Assembly: GCF_022682495.2 (NCBI RefSeq)
Contig: NC_071392.1
Coordinates: 111,218,896 to 111,282,895, forward strand
Length of the DNA: 64,000 nt
Direction: 5' to 3'
Source: Desmodus rotundus
Taxonomy: Eukaryota; Chordata; Mammalia; Chiroptera; Phyllostomidae
Under the pieces are notes generated by a model. The model searched no databases and was not told the DNA's origin. It worked only from the letters and a program-made list of their open reading frames with translations. Positions 34,251 to 46,839 of the stretch are shown in pieces (the stretch's first letter is position 1; every line of letters begins with the position of its first letter). The translations under genes and the position numbers were made by a program.

Positions 34251-35584
34251 GCCTCTCAAACTGACTGCCCACAAGTCACCTGGGCTCCCGTCGAGGGCAG
34301 GTTCTGATGCTGTGGGTCTGGGGCGGGGCCTGAGGGTCCACACTGCAAGCCAGCTCCCCTGTGATACCTGTGCTGCTGGGTCACGGACCGCACTCTGAGT
34401 AGTGGGGCCTGAATGCTTGTTGGCTTCTAGAGACAAGTTCTGTAGACAAGATGTGTATCCTGTAACTGATGCTTTAAGGAAAAACTGGATGATGCAACTC
34501 TGAAACCAGACCTCAGCTGCCCGAGGGTCATGTGGCAGGATCCTGAGCAAAGTCTTCACCAAGGAGAGCAGTTCAGGGACACACACACGGGCTGGGAATC
34601 CAGGCTGCAGTGCTGTCTCTGGAGCGCCCAGGCCTGCACCTGCTCTCGGGTTCCAGGGCCGGCACAGCCACAGCTTGCCCGGTGTCCTCAGGTAACAAGG
34701 CACTTTGTCTCGGGGACTCTGCCAGGAGGTTGAGAAGTGACACTTCAAAAGAAAGAAAGGCCAGCACGGATAGCCTGTGACTCCTTGTCAGCAGGCAGTG
34801 TGGCATGCTGCTGGCCAGTGAAGGCCTCCCTGAGCAACGGCTGGGCTGCAGGGGCCAGAGTGCCCAGGACTGGGGGTTCTCTGCTTCACCCCTCTGCTGC
34901 AAGGTCATGTCTCCTCCAACACAGTCTGCACATTGGGTAGCAGGCGGTCCAGAAAACCTCTGCGTTTCCCCATCAATGACTGGACAGGGGTCTGGCCAGT
35001 GCCCAGATGTGGGCCCCTCCTGAGGCCTGGCCTGTGTGGGCAGGTGGAGGGTCCACCATACCAGAGAGTGGAGCCAGGTGGCTCCTTGTGCTCACTGGCC
35101 TTCCTGGAACACAGCCTCAGCTCCACCCGACGCCTCAGTCTCTTCTGAGAAGAGGAAAAGGGGACTCGGGCTCTGGGGCAACTGCTCGGGAGGGCGGCCA
35201 ACTCCAGGGCTTTCTCTGTGCCCTGTCAGTGTGGACAGCCAGGCTGTGGTGGTGAGAGCGCACCTGGCCCAAACGTTGCACATAGAGGAGGGCTGGCCTA
35301 GGCACAGGGCTTGCCTGGTACACTTCGGGGACACCTGGGTTTCCTCTGAGCCTCGGAATCCACATCTGTGCCATTAAATCAATGCACATGGGTCCCAGTA
35401 GAGGTGAGACAACCCTTAAAAGAGGGCTGGACACACTGGCCTCCATTTCTATTCTAACTGCTCCCCAGGGTGCAGAACTGGAATGACCTCTTCCCCACAT
35501 GATGTAGCTTGGTGAAACCACAGCCTGGAGGGACCCCTTCCTCAGCTCCCGGCTGCCTCCATCATTAAATGGGCAAATACATTG
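34251..35584. other. Unassigned GC-rich sequence
   Basis: Long overlapping frames (the longest is minus 34158-34748) without recognisable domains; treated as non-coding. Confidence 0.4.
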
Positions 35585-35754
35585 AAAGAGTCTTCAAAAA
35601 AATTTTACTGAAGCCAAACTCAGCTTCTCACAACAATGCCAGCAGGTACACCAATACAGATGGGTGCCTAGAATACGCACCTAGTGGGGGAAGGCTGTAC
35701 TGCAAGGGGCCCACAGTCCAGAAGATAATTCTTTTTGGTGGGGGATCCCCCCTC

Positions 35755-35915
35755 GTATATAAATGGAACAGAATAGACAGCCCAGAAATAAACCCACACC
35801 TTTATAGTCAATTAATATTTGATAGAGGAAGCAAGCACATACTATGGGGTAAAGATAGTTTATTTAATAAATGGTTTGGGGAAAACTGGACAGATGAGTA
35901 CAGAAAACAGCAGTC
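35755..35915 (+). repeat. L1 ORF2 fragment, forward
   Basis: Translates to NRIDSPEINPHLYSQLIFDR followed by GKDSLFNKWFGENWT, the well-known L1 ORF2p region downstream of the reverse transcriptase. The surrounding 35585-35945 is open but only this part is clearly L1. Confidence 0.85.
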
Positions 35916-36569
35916 CACCTTCTTACCCCTTCGACCATATTAATAGGTCGTCGCAGATTTGTAGTCCTGATGCACAGCTGCTGCTGCTGGAAATCATTTA
36001 CGTTGTCCCTTCCGGGTTTTTCTTTGACTAGTTGAAATCATTTGCTCTATATAGTTTTGAATTGTTTTTTTTCTTTAACTTATATTTTATCACATTCATT
36101 TTGAATGGGTTGAACTCCAGTAGGAAGTGAGGGTAGTTGATTAGGGAATTCTGGACAAGGAAAGTAGCTGGGGGGGGAGGTGTGGGCCCAGGGAAATGCA
36201 GAGCAGATCAGGAAATGGTGAGAAATTATTTGAGGCTAACCTGTAACTGTGATGAGTTGAGATTTAGCGAGAAGTCTAGAAAGATATTTAATTTCAGATG
36301 GTGGAGAGCCTTTAAAGACATACTAAGGAATTTGTGTTTTTCATTCTCGTTAAAGAATGATACACTTTACATTGTACATATTTAGAAAAAGTGCAAACGA
36401 AAACATTTAGAAATAATTCCCAGTCTGAGGCAGGACTGTAAGAAGCTAGGAAAATTCCTTGGCAAGTGGAATGGTGGGCAAAGGAGGCGAGGAAAAGGGG
36501 GTATCTGTAATAGTGTCAACGATAAAAGTAAAGGAAAAAATAGAATGGGGAAACAGAGACAGCTGATAA

Positions 36570-36671
36570 AACTGGCCTGCAACCCAGGCATGTGCCCTGA
36601 CCAGGAATCGAACCAGTGACTTTTTGCTTTGCAGGACGACGCTGAACCCACCAAGCCACGCTAGTCAGGGT
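36570..36671 (-). repeat. Ves-type SINE, head only
   Basis: Only the tRNA-related half remains: CTGGCCTGCAACCCAGGCAT through AGCCACGCTAGTCAGGG. Confidence 0.85.
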
Positions 36672-36689
36672 GAGAACAGGCTCTTTGGA

Positions 36690-36830
36690 GCAGGCAGAAC
36701 CGAGTTAAGATCCCCCCCTCTGCCTCTTGCTGGCCACACCATCTGATTGAACCTTTGAGCCTCTGTTTTGCTTCCTGTGTGAGCAGAGAATGATTACCTC
36801 CCAGCTAAATGACCAGATGACCTGGGTGAT
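36690..36830 (+). repeat. MIR remnant
   Basis: GATTGAACCTTTGAGCCTCT and TTGCTTCCTGTGTGAGCAGA, diverged MIR. Confidence 0.55.
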
Positions 36831-37166
36831 GGGCCTGGTCCTGTGCCCAACCAGCATACTATGTGCCTAGCAAGTGCCCACTCCTTTACCTTCCTCTCCA
36901 GGACTCTGCAAACCGCAGGGCACCTGGGCTTCAGTTAGGGACAGACCAGGCCCCAGGTGGGCCTTGGAGCACTCAGAGGGCCTGTCACCGGGAAGTGCCG
37001 ATTCGCTCTCAGCCCCAGCAGAAGTGTTAGTGGGAGCCCAGGGAGGAAAAAGTCGTGTGTGAGAGGTGGCAAGGATGGTGCTTGCTTTGCGGAATATCCC
37101 TGTGCTTTGTGATTAGCATTTAATAGGTTCCTAGGAAGCTTTGAAGATAATAACGTCTCTCTACCT

Positions 37167-37350
37167 GCCCTGGCTGGGTGGCTCAGTGGACTGAGCTCTG
37201 GCCCGCGAACCAAAGGGTCTCCAGTTCAATTCCCAATGGGCACATGCCTGGGTGGTGGGCCAGGTCCCCAGTAGGGGGCGTGCAAGAGGCAATCACGCAT
37301 TATTTCTCTCCCTCCCTTCCCCTCTCTCTAAAAGTAAATAAAGTCTTTAC
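37167..37350 (+). repeat. Ves-type SINE
   Basis: Head GCCCTGGCTGGGTGGCTCAG, tail TAAATAAAGTCTTT. Likely duplication ATAACGTCTC / ATAATGTCTC. A small deletion lies in the CAGTCAGGGCAC block. Confidence 0.92.
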
Positions 37351-37629
37351 AATGATAATGATAATGTCTCCCCTTTCAGCTGATGACCTGGGAGTGATAC
37401 ATTATGTCTGTAATGATATTCAGAGGCTCTGACAGGAGTCAAGACTTGCTCTTATCTTTAAAGAAAACTTAGAAGTCTAATTATGAAAATTAAAGCCTCA
37501 GAGAAGAGTGGCACTGGGCTGTATCCTTAGAAATGTCTTCTCGAGCTGGGCCTGTTTGGGGAGACCAGTGGGTGGAATGATGTAGTGAATTAGGCCTCAT
37601 TACAGTTGTGGCATTTGGGGCTCACTTTT

Positions 37630-37800
37630 CAGTTTGCACAACTTTGACAAAGCCTTTGCACACCCATTAGCCCATTTGTACCTAAGCCTCAGAAGGGGTC
37701 TTGGTAACACCCTCATCTCCGTTCTGCAGACGAGGACGCAGAGAAGTGGCTTGTCCAGGTCACACAGCTACCAGGTGAGTGAGTTTCAGGACCAGGGTTT
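37630..37800. repeat. MIR-class remnant
   Basis: CAGACGAGGACGCAGAGAAG and GTCCAGGTCACACAGCTACC are MIR/L2-type landmarks. Confidence 0.6.
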
Positions 37801-38119
37801 CAGTCTGCTCCGTTGCCCTCTTGAAATATTTAGCTTTTTCCAATATTTCACTGAGTTTTCCTGGGCCTCGGGGTGTCTGGAGGAGGTAGTGGGACCAGCT
37901 TGATTGTGGGTGTGTTCCTGGAATTCCCATGGCTGGCCACACAAGAATAATGCAGCCCCTGGGGCCGCCTCATCAGGGGCCAGATCCCACCCTGTGACCC
38001 ACTCCAGGGCTTTCCCCTGCAACTGTCCCCTCTCTCTCGTAGCCAACCCTTCATGAGCATACACATATGCTGCAGAAGCTCACATTGTTAAACTTCCCCA
38101 TATCTCCTTTCACTGTCGC

Positions 38120-38990
38120 CCAGTTCCCGTTCTTCCTTTCAGCAAAACTCCTGCGGGCCCTGTCTTCACTCACTGTCTCCTCCTCTCTGGCCTTGAAGCC
38201 ACTGCAGTGAATCGTTGCTGATAGCACCTCACCGAGTGGTCTGGGCGTGACCTGCATCTGGCTGAGACCTATGCTCAGCTCTCCCAGCTCTTACTAGCTT
38301 GCGCCGCTGCTTCTTTCTGGAAACCCACTTCATGCGGCCCTGGTCACCGCAGTGGCCCCTCCTCCTCCCGCGCTAGTGCTCCTCTGTCGTCTTTACCAGG
38401 TGGTCCTGTGCGTCCTGACTTCTGCACACTCAGTGTCCGCACCTCAGCCCGGGGCTCCCTCCTCTCCTCTGCTGGCCGCTCTTGCTCCTCAGGTGTCCTC
38501 ACTTGGTCCCACTTTTACACGATGACTCACAGGTTCACATCTCTAGCCAGAAGTCTCCGGATTCCAGGCTCCTTTGTCTGACTTCCTATCCAGCGTCTCC
38601 TCTCGCATTTCTAATAGACACATCAAACCCAGCACATCCCGATCCTGGTTTCTACTCCCACCCTTGCTCATAAGCGCCTCAGTGAAGGGCTCCGCACCCA
38701 CCGCGCTCTGTCGTCCTGGATTCCTCTTTTTCCCACAACTGCACCCAATCTGGCGTTGGCTCTGCCTTCGAAGCACCCATATCTGTTACCCGTTGTGCCC
38801 GTGCCCAAGGGCTCCGTGTCTGGGATCCCTGTGGCAGGCTCTGATGAGTCAGTCACCTCCACTCCACCCACGCGGAGGCCTGAGAGACGCTTCAAAGCCT
38901 AAATCAGACCACGTTACTCCTCTGTTCAAAATCCTGCAGTGACTTCTCAGCACGCCTAGAATTAAATTGGAATGCCTGGCCGTGGCCTCG
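38120..38990 (+). repeat. L2 fragment
   Basis: Contains ACACATCAAACCCAGCACAT, TAAATCAGACCACGTTACTC and CTTCTCAGCACGCCTAGAAT in L2 order. Several 60-120 residue open frames are remnants or chance. Confidence 0.7.
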
Positions 38991-39399
38991 GAGGGAGTAT
39001 TTGAAATACCCACATTTAACAACTGGTAGGGGAATATACAGGGTCCAGCACAGGTAACGCCCTTTTTTATTACAAAATCATAAATGACGCCCCTGTTGGA
39101 GCTGTGATTTGACAGAGGGAAATGCAACAAACTCTTCCAGTAACTTCCGCATTAAATCAGGAGCCACTGGGTAGCTTGTAGACTCAAAATAGAGAATTTC
39201 TCTTGGTAAGGACAGTATTTTGGGTAATCAATTGTCTGTTAGCTTGAATTAAGCAATCATAGGCAAATGTTTTCTGGTTCCTACAGGGTCACCTGAGGTG
39301 CTGACATGGCCATTGTCTCACTGGCTCAGTCACAGAAATCTGTGAGGTGCCATAGTGACGGCCAAGCGCGGTCCCTCCAGAGCAGGTCACGGCAGGGCC

Positions 39400-39605
39400 G
39401 CCGTTGTGCCCTCCACCGCTGTGCCCTCCGGCAACTTGGTTTTGACCCCAGCTCAGCTGCTACATCAGCGTTCGGGGACCTCTCTGTGTGTCAGTTTTCT
39501 TGTCTATAAACGGGGCTGCTGATGATTGTAACACCCAGATGGGTTAACGTGTTCCGGATAATGCCTGGCTCAGAATACGCTAGATATGCATGAGCTCTCA
39601 CTTTA
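39400..39605 (+). repeat. MIR
   Basis: TTGACCCCAGCTCAGCTGCT, GTGTCAGTTTTCTTGTCTAT and AATGCCTGGCTCAGAATACG follow MIR order. Confidence 0.7.
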
Positions 39606-39719
39606 CTAAGAGGAACAATGTTGTTAGTGACCTTGGCCGGGAGGCTTGTGGTGGTTTTAACAAACGAGTGCCCCTAAATGGAAGCGAAATTCAGTAAGAA
39701 TGGTGAAGAGAGCCAGCTG

Positions 39720-40370
39720 CACCCTGGCGTATCAGGCCCTTCCTCTGCCAGCCTCTCTCCTTCCAGCAGAGGCCTGCATGCCTGCCTAGTGCCTGTGTGT
39801 TCATTCCCCCCACTGGGCTGTTCCACCCGGCTCTCCCCTGCTCTCTGAGCCAAAATCCTGTGCCAGCCACCATCTGCACAGGCAGGCACGGGTTAGTAGG
39901 CAGGACAAGGCAGCCACAGCGGCTGCCACAGCTGATCCACCCACCAGGCATCCCTTCTCCCTTCCCTGGTGGGAGTCAGTGATGGTGCCCAGGAGGTGGA
40001 CCTACACAGGCCACATGGTACGGGCTACATGGGTGTCCTGGCCACACATCACACCTCTGGGTGCGGGAGACCTGCAGCAGTTGGGTTTGCCCAGCGCTCC
40101 GACCTCAAGGCCACTCACCCACGACCTTCTGGCCATATGAGCTTCCCTTGGTTACTGAGGCACATCCAGCTGGTCCTGCCTCAGGGCCTCCTCACTCTCC
40201 CTGGGATGTACTCCTCCAGATTCTTGCCTGGCTTGGCTCAGCCGACCTACCTTCAGAGGGCTCCCCAATGACCCTACAAAACATCTGTGCCCTTCATGTA
40301 CACACCTAGCCAGCATGAAAGCGTTTATCACTCCCTAGTGTTACATTTCATATTCATCTGTTTTCTGCCA
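39720..40370 (+). repeat. L2 3' fragment
   Basis: Pieces such as GCCTCAGGGCCTCCTCACTC and CTTCAGAGGGCTCCCCAATG match the L2 downstream of its ORF; strongly diverged. Confidence 0.6.
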
Positions 40371-40749
40371 TTGTGCCCTGATGAATATGGCAGAAATAAC
40401 AGACTACAGATACTGTTACAGAAACTTTGGAAGGGATTTAAAATGCTAACAGTTTAGAGGAAGCAAGTATTGGAACAGATTAGGCAGGTTTGTAAATTGA
40501 AGGTCTGCGGCCCAGTTGGAGAACACGTAGATATTTCTAACAAGTCCCTGCCCAGGGTCGCCCTAGATTCCAGGGGGTGTAGCAAGAACCACTGCCGAGG
40601 AGCCACTGATGGGACGAGGCGCCGGGGAGCGGATGTTCTGGACACAATCATTTCTTTCATAGAAACAATGTTTTGTGGTAAAATGCTGTCCTTGTAACTA
40701 TTGAAAAATTGGCTGCTTTGCCTACGATAACAAAACAACGCTGGGATTA

Positions 40750-41013
40750 GACTGCCGGCAGCGCCCAGGGTGAAGCGCGCCGCCGGGAGGTGGCAGCGAA
40801 GCGGAAGGCGGAGCGCACACCGCTGCGGAATGCAACAGATGCGGCCGATTTTGACGCAGAAGCACAGTGCCGCGGTTTTGGTTCATTTTGACGCAGACGT
40901 GCACATATTGATGCAGAATGCAGAACACCACGCGCGCAGTTGCTTTTAGATGCAGAATGCATCTCTCCATAAAATCAATACACATATCCTCGGGTGAGAA
41001 TTAAAAATAGAAA
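40750..41013 (+). repeat. GC-rich cassette ending in a SINE-like tail
   Basis: CpG-rich sequence with degenerate internal repeats: TTTTGACGCAGA at 40849 and 40886, then ATTGATGCAGAATGCA at 40907 and TTTTAGATGCAGAATGCA at 40944 (37-base spacing within each pair). It ends in ATCCTCGGGTGAGAATTAAA, the tail seen on Ves SINEs at 7.9 and 62.8 kb. The body matches no SINE head I recognise. Confidence 0.55.
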
Positions 41014-41024
41014 GAGTGGTCCAC

Positions 41025-42262
41025 ACTTCCACCGCGGTCTACTGAGCCTGCTCTGTGTAGCGGCTTTCATTCCCAGCACTGAAGCCATTCTTGTCAAAGT
41101 CACCGATGACCCAATTTCCAAACCTGGCCAATCCTCAGTCTCTCATCTTGTCATTCTCTCCCGCTTTGTGGCCCCTACTTCTCTAAGTCAGAGCGCCCAG
41201 GTCCTAGTCTGACCTTTTTCTTTCTTTTTAATCCTCACCGGACATGGTTAACTGATTTTTAGAGAGAGGGGAAGGGAGTGGGGGGGAGAGAAGGAGAGAA
41301 ACAACAGTCGGTTGCCTCTGGTATGCACCCCGACAGGGAACCAAACCTGCAGCCTAGGCATGTGCCCTGTCCAGGAATCAAACCTGCGGCCTTTCTGTTT
41401 ATGGGCTGATGCTCCAGCCCACTGAGCCACACCAGCCAGGGCCGTCTTCTGACCACTTCTCTCTCTACACTTACACCCTTGGTGACGTCGTCCAGACATG
41501 ACCCCCACGGTTACACCTCCAGTGTTACCTTTCCCTGAGTATCACACTCCTCCTTGTGCCGGCCGGCTCCACCCCGCCACTGGGCTATGGAGTAGGCGTC
41601 TCTACCAGCTCAAACACAGCCCAGACCGAACTCTGGATGTTCCCCCCAAGTCTGTCGTGAGCCCATGCCCGAGTCTTTCCCGTGTCTGTGAACGGCACCT
41701 GCATTCTCACCCAGGATCAGACCCACAACTTGGTGGCCGTCCTTAACTCTGCTACTTCTCTCGCTCCCCACACCTGCCCGGCAGGAAGGGCTTGTCGCCT
41801 ACACCATTGAAGGCGACCACTCGCCAGCACCACTGTGGTCGGCCTACAGCAGCCCACCCCCCAGGTTAGGGGGAGCCTCCTAAGTGATCTCCCTGCTCCC
41901 CCGCCCCGTACAACCTACTCTCCACACCCCGGAGGGGCCCTGTTAAAACAGGAGGTGGCTGCAGTCACTCCTCTGCTTTCTGTCTCACTGAGAATGCGCT
42001 CTAACGGCCTAAGTACAATCCATGAGACCTCTGTCATGACCTGGCCCCGCCCACTTCCCTGACTTCATGCCCTCTGCTGCCTCCTCCCTTATGAAGGACC
42101 ACCTCCTGCTCTGGGTCTGGAGTGCTAATCCCCCAGATATCTGCATGAATGGGTCCCTGACTTTTAAATTTCCTCTCAAATGTCACCTTTATTTGAGAGG
42201 CCTTCTATCTTCATACTATGTTACCATTTTAATTTTTATGTTACGGATGTCCTATAATGTAT
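41025..42262 (+). repeat. Long L2, interrupted by a SINE
   Basis: L2 RT and downstream parts in order: CTGACCACTTCTCTCTCTAC, CTTGGTGACGTCGTCCAGAC, CTCCTCTGCTTTCTGTCTCA, TCAAATGTCACCTTTATTTG. The Ves SINE at 41243-41443 splits it. No usable frame. Confidence 0.75.
41243..41443 (-). repeat. Ves-type SINE inside an L2
   Basis: Reverse copy from GATTTTTAGAGAGAGGGG to CCACACCAGCCAGGGCC. L2 sequence continues on both sides. Confidence 0.92.
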
Positions 42263-42904
42263 GTCACTAGAACAACCCTACATGTGTATAATTTACATAA
42301 AAACACATCCGTGTAATAGGGATCCGTGTAATATGCTCAAATTATTTTCTGCTGTGTTGTATAGAGGACGAGGTGTTAGGATAAGATTAGTTCTGGGCCG
42401 TGTTTCGGGTTTTTGTGATCACAGTCTACTTTAAGAGCCAGTTTCTGTAGCTTCTCTATTACTTTGTAACAAACTGCATCAGAATTTAGTGGCTTAAAAC
42501 AATAACCATTTTGTTGACTCAGAATTCTTTGAGTCGGGACTTTGGGCAGGACCAGGCTGGGTGGTTCTGTTCCACCTCACGTCAGCTGGGGTCGTTCACC
42601 AGCCGCACACATCCGGTGACTAGGCCAGGCTGGGGGGTCGCATGTCTGACCTCTCGGTCCTCTCTGCAGCTGCTCTGTACAGGGGGCAGCCTGGGGCACC
42701 CCCACAGCACGGTTGTCTCCAGGTACTTGGACTTCTTGCCGTGGCCGCTGGCTTTCAGGAAGGAGCATTGTAAGAAGAGCAAAAGCTGTGAAATAGGCAA
42801 CATCCTTAAAGCAACATCCCATTGTTCGGAGATGGTCACGGGAACACTGCCCACTCGAAGAGGCGGGGAAATGGACCTCGCCTTCCAGTGGGAGGAGTGG
42901 CAGA

Positions 42905-44330
42905 ACTTCGAGGCTGTTTTTAATCCACAGGCTTCTTTTGCACGTCTTTATGTTTGTGAGATTCATCCACATTGTTGCATCTAGTCATTCATTCGTCTCC
43001 ATTACTGTATACTATTCCACTAGGTGGCTGTATCACAATTTGCTTATCCATTCTCCTGTTGATGGACATTTTATTATAATTTTTGACTATTATAAAGAAA
43101 GCTTTATAAGAATAATTGTACCTATCTTTTGGTGAGCACACATACTAATTTTCTCTTATCTAGGAGTGGAATTGCTGGGCCATAAGTAGGATATATTTAG
43201 CATTACTTCCAAACAATTTTCCAAAACATTTATGAATTTACACTCCCATCAGCAGCACAGAGGAGATCCAGTTTATCCACATTCTTGCCAAACCTTTATC
43301 TTGTCAGTGTTTTTAACTATAGCCATTCTGCTGGGGGGTGGCACGTCACTGTGGTTTTACTTGCATTTTTTTGGTGAGTCATAGCGTTGAACGCCTTTTC
43401 TTATACTCATTAATCTTTTAGCTAGTCTCCTCTGTGAAACAGCTGTTCAAGTCTTTTGCTTATTTTTTAATTGGGTTATTTTCATTTGTAGAATTTCTTT
43501 ATTTGTTAGGAATAACTTTTGTTGAATATGTGTGTTGTGAATATCATCTCCCAGTTTTTAATTTACCCGAACAATGTGTTTTGATTAAGTAAGGTTCTTC
43601 ATTTTAATAGAGTACTATGTAACAATCTTTTATTCCGTGGACAGTGCTTTTTTGAGACCTGTTTTTGAAATCTATCCCATTCTAGGTCATAAAGATATCT
43701 ACCTTTTTCCTAGATGCTTTGTGGCTTTACCTATCACAGGTAGGCCTGTGATCCATTTCGAATCAATTTTTGTGTATGGTGTGAGTTAAGGATTGCTAAT
43801 TTCTTCATATGAATGTCCAGTTCACATGAACCAGAATCATTCACTGTAAAACAGTTTCCCCCACTGAGTTTTTGTTGAAACTTTGTTGTAAGTCAGGTTG
43901 TCCTGTATGTATTCACGGGTCAGATTCTGGACTTTCTGTTCAGTTCCATTGATCTTTCGGTCTGTCTTTGCACTGCACTATCTGGATTGTTTGGTTTGTT
44001 GTTGCTGTTTAATGTTAAGCCAGCTTTGCATTCCTAGAATAAACTCAGCTTGGTTCCAACTTACCCTGTTTACATATGGCTCAGCACAACAGAGGAGTTG
44101 CGTTCAATTTGCTGATATATGGTTTTGAAACTTTTGCATGTTTCTGAGAGAAAATGGGCTTCCGTAGAGTTTACCAGCTTTACCCCATTTAAGATTGGGG
44201 TTTGCTTTGTGAGACAGTTTTTATCTATAGTGTTGATTCCTTAGGTAGATACAAGATTGTTCACATTTTCTGTTCCTTCTTACATACCTTTTGGTAACTT
44301 GTGTTTTCCTGGGAATTTATCTCTTCAGAA
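42905..44330 (-). repeat. Old L1 (L1M) fragment, 1.4 kb
   Basis: Reverse ORF2 and 3' region: ACTCCCATCAGCAGCACAGA, TCTCCTGTTGATGGACATTT and AGGAGTGGAATTGCTGGGCC in the expected order, continuing upstream into ORF2-derived sequence. All frames are broken. Confidence 0.85.
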
Positions 44331-44598
44331 TGTTCGGATTTATTGGCAACATTGTGTCACGGTTAGTGCTGGGCTTCGAGGCTGTCACCTAGGAAGCGTG
44401 GCCTCTCGGGTGCGTAACTGCTTGGATGTAACAGTGGTGCTGGGGTCCTTGCTCTGGGGAGGTCCTCCCGTTGTTAGGCTGGGTGGGCTACATAAACCCT
44501 TTCTGATTCACACAGTCTTTCTATAGGTCTGCTGACACCTTCACAGGCTTTGGCGTCTAATCAGATCTTGGCCCAGAGACCCTGCAGTCCCCTTAAAG

Positions 44599-44994
44599 CA
44601 GGGGTGTCCGACCTTTTGGCATCCCTGGGCCACGCTGGAAGAAGAGTTGTCTGGGGCCACACGTTAAACACACAAACACTAACGAAAACTGATGAGCAAA
44701 ACAAAGGTCCGTGCATAATTTTTGTGATATCCGCCACCACGGACAAGCAAAAAGGTCTTCACGCAATAACCCTAATTGTTCAGCGGCCCTTTCGATAATC
44801 TTTTAAACCCATCGAGCAGGTCCCAAGTTTGTGATCACTAGTATGGAAAATGTACATATCTAAGTAACAGAACAGTATAAAACTTAGTAATAAAACTAAG
44901 GAATGCTTTACGTAAATTTATGATTTGTGTTGGGCCGCATCCATAGCCATCCTGGGCCGCATGCAGCCCGTGGGCTGCAGGTCGGACACCCCTG
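44599..44994 (+). mobile_element. hAT-type element with perfect 16-bp inverted ends
   Basis: A 396-base element starting CAGGGGTGTCCGACCT and ending with its exact reverse complement. It is flanked by an 8-base duplication, CCTTAAAG (44591-44598) and CTTTAAAG (44995-45002). The length, ends and 8-base duplication are characteristic of a non-autonomous hAT (Charlie-like) element. No transposase frame is present. Confidence 0.9.
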
Positions 44995-45477
44995 CTTTAA
45001 AGGTTTATTTCTCTGTTCTAATATTATTTCCCTGTTTTTTCTGCCTGGGGTTGCCTCAATGTTACCCATTCCTATCACCTGTATGTGGCTGAACTGCTTT
45101 CCAGAAATATCCCACGTTCCCTCTGACCCGCAGCAGGAGACAGAGCTCACTCGCCGAGCCCTCTGCCGCTGGTCGGCTCCTTTAGACAAGAATCAGCTGC
45201 GCCATCTGACAGGCCCCGCCTGGCCGCTGAGCCAGAGCTGTAAGAAATGCACATTGAAGCCTCTCTGCCGGGACATGCCTCTGAGCCTCAGAGTCTGAGA
45301 AGACATTTCTCCCAGGGAGTCGGACCTGGCTCACAACACTCAATTTTCTGTTAAGAAATGGCTGAAAAAATCAGACTCATTTCTGTGTAACCACATGTCC
45401 GAAGTCTCAGGTCAAAAAATGTCATCTATTTAATTTAAAATACTTTGCATACACGTAAAAATCTTACAGAGTTACTC

Positions 45478-45940
45478 ATCCATTGAACAAATATTTATTG
45501 ATCACATTCTGGGCCCTGGGAATATAGCGATGAACAAAAAGACAAAACTCCCTGATGTCATAGAGCTATTTTATAGTTCAGTACACTAGCTCCTGTTTAG
45601 TTGGACATTCAGTGCCGCTCCTTTCTAATATTTCCACATTTAAAATCAGGGCTGGTCTAGAAAATAAAAGGCTTGTGGTCAGCTGTTCGTATGACAATCC
45701 TTGATGCTCTGAAGATGCGTGAGGTCTGCAGTGGCCCAGAGCCAAGCCTGGTAAACGACACGGGTGGTGCAGGTGGTGAAGAGCCCTCACCGAGTGCCGT
45801 GATGAAATGATAGACTGACCGCTCCGCTGGACTGGGGCCTCTTGGAGGCAGGGCCTCTGTCCTGCTCATCCCTCATTTCCCACTCGCTGGCACACTGCCT
45901 GGCATATAGCGGGTGTTTAAGGACTTTGTGAAATTAATGG
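45478..45940. repeat. L2/MIR remnants
   Basis: TTGAACAAATATTTATTGAT near 45480 (L2, reverse) and GCACACTGCCTGGCATATAG near 45890 (L2/MIR 3' core, forward). Confidence 0.65.
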
Positions 45941-46014
45941 GCTGACAAGTGAGTAGGAGTGAATAAATAGCCCCTCCCTTGGTGATCACATCTAGTCTCT
46001 TTAAATACCATCTA

Positions 46015-46220
46015 GCCTTGGCTGGTGTGGCTCGGTGGATTGAGTGCCGGCCTGTGAACCAAAGGGTCGCTGGTTCGATTCCCGGTCAGGGCACATGCCT
46101 GGGTTGTGGGCCGGGTCCCTAGTGGGGGGGGGGCGTGCAAGAGGCAACCACACATTGATGTCTCCCTCTTTCTCTCCCTCCTCTCCCCTCTCTTTAAAAA
46201 TAAATAAAATCTAAAAAAAA
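46015..46220 (+). repeat. Ves-type SINE
   Basis: Head GCCTTGGCTGGTGTGGCTCG, TTCGATTCCCGGTCAGGGCA, A-rich tail. Duplication ACCATCTAG / GCCATCTAG. Well preserved. Confidence 0.95.
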
Positions 46221-46499
46221 ATGCCATCTAGACAGTGATAATTCCCAAATATACCGTGTTTTTGCTGTGTATAATATGCACTCACGTTTTTGGCCCTAAC
46301 TTTAGGGAAAAAATCTTTTAATTTTTTTTACTCAATTTTTCGGCATCACCTGTCTTATCGAGTGGGTAACAGTCGGCATCATCTGTCTTGCTCTGTGAAT
46401 AGGAATATGTTGCTCTTCATTTACTTTGTTGAATTATTGGCCAAAACTGCCTTTGTTGCAAGTTGGTTGTAAGTTCAACAAAACCGATTATCCTGTTCC

Positions 46500-46680
46500 A
46501 GGGTATTATTTTGCATACATTGGTTAATAAAATCACAAAGGTTTCAAGGGTATATTTCTTATTACATCATCTGTACACTGTATTGTGTGTTCACCAGCCC
46601 AAGTCAGGTCTCCTTCCATCACCATTTACTCCCCCTTTTACCCTCTCCTACCTCCCTCCACCCCCCTTCATTTGGATTTC
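46500..46680 (-). repeat. L1 3' end, reverse
   Basis: AATAAAATCACAAAGGTTTC, CATCTGTACACTGTATTGTG and GTTCACCAGCCCAAGTCAGG match the reverse L1 3' UTR also seen at 25.85 kb. Confidence 0.75.
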
Positions 46681-46839
46681 TTTTGTGAAATTCCTGTTCA
46701 AGTCATTCACCCATTCTTTCATGGGATTCTTTTCCTTGATTTGGAGTTCTTCGCCTATTCTTGGCAGTCTTTGTTGCAAATATTTCTTCCACTGGATGGC
46801 CTGCTCTTCCTTGCTTTACAAGTTTGGGAAGTCAGGGTG

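Noticed and set aside
46240..46470. CCGTGTTTTTGCTGTGTATA as the start of a DNA transposon
   Set aside because: It resembles ends seen on widespread DNA elements, but no second end or duplication could be found.
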